Source of the DNA: Natronolimnohabitans sp. A-GB9
GTDB taxonomy: Archaea; Halobacteriota; Halobacteria; Halobacteriales; Natrialbaceae
Length of the DNA: 61,599 bases
NCBI RefSeq assembly: GCF_030848565.1
Contig: NZ_JAVDDV010000019.1
Span: forward strand, 1-61,599
Direction of reading: 5' to 3'
The notes under the pieces are model-generated. The model searched no databases and was not told the DNA's origin. It saw nothing but the letters and a program-made list of their open reading frames with translations. The position numbers and the translations under genes are program-made. Every line of letters starts with the position of its first letter. The first letter of the stretch is position 1. Below are positions 58,937-61,599 of this stretch, in pieces.

Positions 58937-61447
58937 ATGAGTTCGACCGACCAGACCAAAGCCGAAAAACGACGTGCCGAAGCGAAGCGAGAAAAGGAAA
59001 CAGTGCGAGCGAAACGCCGACGGGGAGTCGGAATCGGCTGGGACGGACGGACGCTGCGCGAACAGTTGGCAGAACTCGAGGATAAGACGGAAGCGACGGA
59101 CCACTACGGTGGCCTGTCGGAACTGGCATTGAAAGACGACGACCCCATCCGATACGAGCAGTTGTACTCGCGCCTCCGTGGCGACCTCGTTACGGCGCGT
59201 GAAATATCGAAAGAGGTCTCCGCGACGCCGATCGTCGAACAGGAAGGCGAACTCTGTTATGGCCTTTTCACCCCCGAAGGCGACTCCATCGCCGTCTCGA
59301 CGGGGATCATCGTCCACGTCCACACGATGAGCGAAGCGATCAAGTTCATGATCAACCACGACTACGAAGAAAATCCCGGGATCGAACCCGGAGACGTCTT
59401 CGTCAACAACGATCCACACGTCGGTGACGTCCATCCGTGTGACCTGATGACACTCATTCCGATCTTCGAAGACGGAGAACTCATCGCCTGGGCCGGTGGA
59501 GTGAATCACGTCATCGATACCGGCGCCGTCGGTCCCGGAAGCATGAACGTCTCACAGGCCTCGCGTTTCGGTGACGGCGCCTATTACACGGCCCGTAAGA
59601 TCGGTGAGAACTTCAGATTATACAACTCCTGGAAGAAAGAATATCCAGCCAAAACGCGAACCCCGAAGTACCTGAAACTCGACGAACGGACGCGGATGAC
59701 CGGCTGTCTGATGATCCGGGATTCCGTAAAAGAGATCATCGAGAAAACCAGCGTCGAGACGTTCAAGCAACTCGCTCGAGAAGCCGTCGAAGACGGCCGT
59801 CGTGGGTTCCGGAACCGAATCAAACGGACGATGTTACCCGGCACGTATCGTGGCGTCTCGTTTGTCGACGCCCTCTACGAGGGCCAAGAGCACGTCACGC
59901 GTGAATACGCAAACGAGAACCACATTATGCACGCGCCGTCGGAACTCCACGTTCGGTCCGACGGGACATTTCAGGTCTCGTTCGAGGGCGCCAACAAGTG
60001 GGGCTGGCACCCGTTCAACTGTACGCCTGCCGCGATTCAAGGCGGAATTTGGGTGTTGCTCACACAGACGGTAATCCCGAACGAGCGGGTCAACGACGGT
60101 GCCTACTACGCCTGTGACTTCCATCTCCCAGTTGGCTCGTGGGCTAACACCCAGAACACGGAGACGGCCCACGCCTACTCGTGGCACTTCCTCGTCTCCG
60201 CCTGGGCCCCGCTCTGGCAACACCTCTCTCGAGGCTACTACGCTCGCGGCTTCTGGGAGGAAATCAACGCCGGCAACGCAAACACCTCGAACTGGCTGCA
60301 AGGCGGCGGTATCGACCAGTTCGATAAGCTCCACGCCGTCAATTCCTTCGAATCGGCCTGCGAAGGCGTCGGCGCTCGCTACGTCGAGGACGGAGAGCCA
60401 CACGCGTCGGCGGTCTGGAATCCGGAAGGTGATATGGGCGACGCCGAAGCCTGGGAACGAGTCGAGCCATTACCGTTCCTCGGGCGTGCGGTCAAACCCA
60501 ATACGGGTGGTGCGGGCCGTCGTGCAGGTGGTGCCGGCTTCGAATCGCTGCGGACGGTCAAAGACGTCAGCAGGTGGTTGCTCTACGAGATGGGCAACGG
60601 CTATATGACCAGCGACAGTGGCCTCTTTGGCGGCTATCCCGCTGCTTCGGGATATATCCTCAACGCTCGAGATACCGATCTCGAGTCGCGTTTCGAAACC
60701 ACCGACGACTATCCACAACACGACCTCGATCCCGAAAGCGGCGCGTTCGAATCCAAAATCGACGGGGAGATCGCCAGACGCCCCGAAGGGATCAGCACAC
60801 CGAAAGCGTTCGACGATTACGACCTATATTTGAACTATCTCCGTGGTGGGTCTGGACTCGGAGACCCACTCGAGCGTGATCCCGAAGCCGTCCTCGAGGA
60901 CATCCACGACGGCTACGTACTGCCACGCCACGCCGAGGATGCGTACGGTGTCATCGTCGAGAAAGTCGACGACGAGGCACGGCACAACTCCGCCGTCCAA
61001 GGCGAGTTCGAACTCGATCGGGAGGCGACTGAGACCCGCCGTCGAGAAGCCCTCGAAGAGCGAGCCGAGACAGCACAACCGGTTTCGGAATGGTACGACG
61101 AGGAACGAGAGCGCATCCGCAACGAAGAAGCCCTCATCGACGACGTTAAAAAGACCTACGAGAGCAGTATGCGGATGAGCGAGGAGTTCGCGACGTTCTT
61201 CCGCTCCTTCTGGGACTTACCGGACGACTTCGAGTTCGACCTTAGCGAGAAGGCAGAACGGTCTCTCGATAATCGATTCGATTCCGGCCTTCGTCCGATG
61301 TGGGACAACTACACTCGAGGACACAAAACGTGGCTCGATGTAGACGACGAACCGTACGTCCCTTACACGTGGTCGAACACTACCATTCGGGATCGTTCTG
61401 TTTCAGAACCCTCCAGTAGCGATCCCGAGCAGGCAGCTAATGATTAA
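58937..61447 (+). CDS. Acetone-carboxylase-type alpha subunit, copy 2 (HyuB family)
   Basis: An 836-aa paralogue of the alpha subunit at 54526. The core is nearly the same: GELCYGLFTPEGDSIAVSTG, FVNNDPHVGDVHPCDLMTLI (Pro for Thr and Pro-Cys for Ala-Cys), then HLPVGSWANTQNTETAHAYS and GGSGLGDPLERDPEAVLEDI. It has no beta or gamma of its own in the window. It starts 66 nt after the UspA-like gene. It may replace copy 1 in the complex to change substrate or expression, or be a recent duplicate. It ends 152 nt before the window edge with no further gene seen. Confidence 0.87.
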   Translation: MSSTDQTKAEKRRAEAKREKETVRAKRRRGVGIGWDGRTLREQLAELEDKTEATDHYGGLSELALKDDDPIRYEQLYSRLRGDLVTAREISKEVSATPIVEQEGELCYGLFTPEGDSIAVSTGIIVHVHTMSEAIKFMINHDYEENPGIEPGDVFVNNDPHVGDVHPCDLMTLIPIFEDGELIAWAGGVNHVIDTGAVGPGSMNVSQASRFGDGAYYTARKIGENFRLYNSWKKEYPAKTRTPKYLKLDERTRMTGCLMIRDSVKEIIEKTSVETFKQLAREAVEDGRRGFRNRIKRTMLPGTYRGVSFVDALYEGQEHVTREYANENHIMHAPSELHVRSDGTFQVSFEGANKWGWHPFNCTPAAIQGGIWVLLTQTVIPNERVNDGAYYACDFHLPVGSWANTQNTETAHAYSWHFLVSAWAPLWQHLSRGYYARGFWEEINAGNANTSNWLQGGGIDQFDKLHAVNSFESACEGVGARYVEDGEPHASAVWNPEGDMGDAEAWERVEPLPFLGRAVKPNTGGAGRRAGGAGFESLRTVKDVSRWLLYEMGNGYMTSDSGLFGGYPAASGYILNARDTDLESRFETTDDYPQHDLDPESGAFESKIDGEIARRPEGISTPKAFDDYDLYLNYLRGGSGLGDPLERDPEAVLEDIHDGYVLPRHAEDAYGVIVEKVDDEARHNSAVQGEFELDREATETRRREALEERAETAQPVSEWYDEERERIRNEEALIDDVKKTYESSMRMSEEFATFFRSFWDLPDDFEFDLSEKAERSLDNRFDSGLRPMWDNYTRGHKTWLDVDDEPYVPYTWSNTTIRDRSVSEPSSSDPEQAAND

Positions 61448-61599
61448 TACGAACGGTCAAAACCCCACGTTTAGTAGGAGTAAAACAAACCACTAGAGCG
61501 AATACGACACGAAACCATTCTTATTGGAATGGGAATGCTTATTATTTGATAGTTGTTGGAGAAATCTCTCGAGGGTATTCAAGAGAGGTAAGCCGACCA
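61448..61599. other. Right-edge AT-rich non-coding end
   Basis: No gene or repeat is seen in the last 152 nt. The sequence is more AT-rich than the preceding gene and could be a terminator or promoter area. Confidence 0.4.

Overview
The window reads as haloarchaeal DNA, most likely from a member of the Natrialbales-type haloarchaea (inference). Support comes from strongly acidic protein sequences, GC-rich third codon positions, AT-rich TATA-type promoters, ATGA-overlapping operons, HTH_10 (bacterio-opsin-activator type) regulators, a group II chaperonin (thermosome), Tat lipoprotein signals and an IS1341-type TnpB element. I see no rRNA, convincing tRNA or CRISPR. Almost everything is accessory metabolism, transport and regulation, with many small palindromic repeats between the genes, which suggests a flexible region of a chromosome or megaplasmid.

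Layout. 0.3-2.4 kb: a zinc-finger/ribbon-helix-helix regulator and an MpaB-like oxygenase. 2.5-8.1 kb (minus): an operon of HyuA, HyuB, an N-carbamoylsarcosine-amidase-like hydrolase and an isocitrate-lyase/PEP-mutase-like lyase. Its promoter holds a perfect 16-bp palindrome. Next to it lies an HTH_10 regulator broken by a frameshift and a palindromic repeat insertion, then an intact HTH_10 regulator. 10.2-13.6 kb: an iron-type alcohol dehydrogenase, a 310-bp internally deleted IS1341 derivative and a BCCT transporter. 14.2-18.8 kb (minus): two metal-dependent hydrolases and a 960-aa fused FAD/Fe-S dehydrogenase. 19-23.2 kb: a nitrilase-family amidase facing a four-gene OpuC-type ABC importer. 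23.3-36.9 kb: UspA proteins, a geranylgeranyl-reductase-family flavoprotein, asparaginase, a fluoroacetate-dehalogenase-like hydrolase, a carboxymuconolactone-decarboxylase-like protein, formamidase, an extremely acidic Tat lipoprotein, an NmrA-like protein, a DHH phosphoesterase and a cupin. 37.2-40.0 kb: an rtcB pseudogene split by a TnpB element. 40.2-40.9 kb: an AbrB/PIN toxin-antitoxin pair bracketed by palindromic repeats. 41.0-43.9 kb: a divergent thermosome paralogue and an ATP-grasp enzyme. 44.5-50.0 kb: a peptide/nickel-type ABC importer with fused ATPases. 50.1-51.5 kb: thiM and thiE.

52.2-61.4 kb is the most striking block. It is an acetone-carboxylase-type operon (beta, alpha, gamma, the bacterial acxABC order), followed by an HTH_10 regulator, a UspA-like small protein and a second near-full-length alpha subunit. 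The beta-alpha junction can form mutually exclusive RNA hairpins. ATP-dependent HyuA/HyuB-fold chemistry therefore appears twice in the window: once in a hydantoin-like operon and once in a ketone-carboxylase-like operon.

A second theme is small non-autonomous elements. At least three families with terminal inverted repeats occur between genes (109-110 bp and about 80 bp with ATACTGYCGGACA termini, and 81 bp with ATACGG termini). One copy sits inside a gene, and two bracket the toxin-antitoxin pair.
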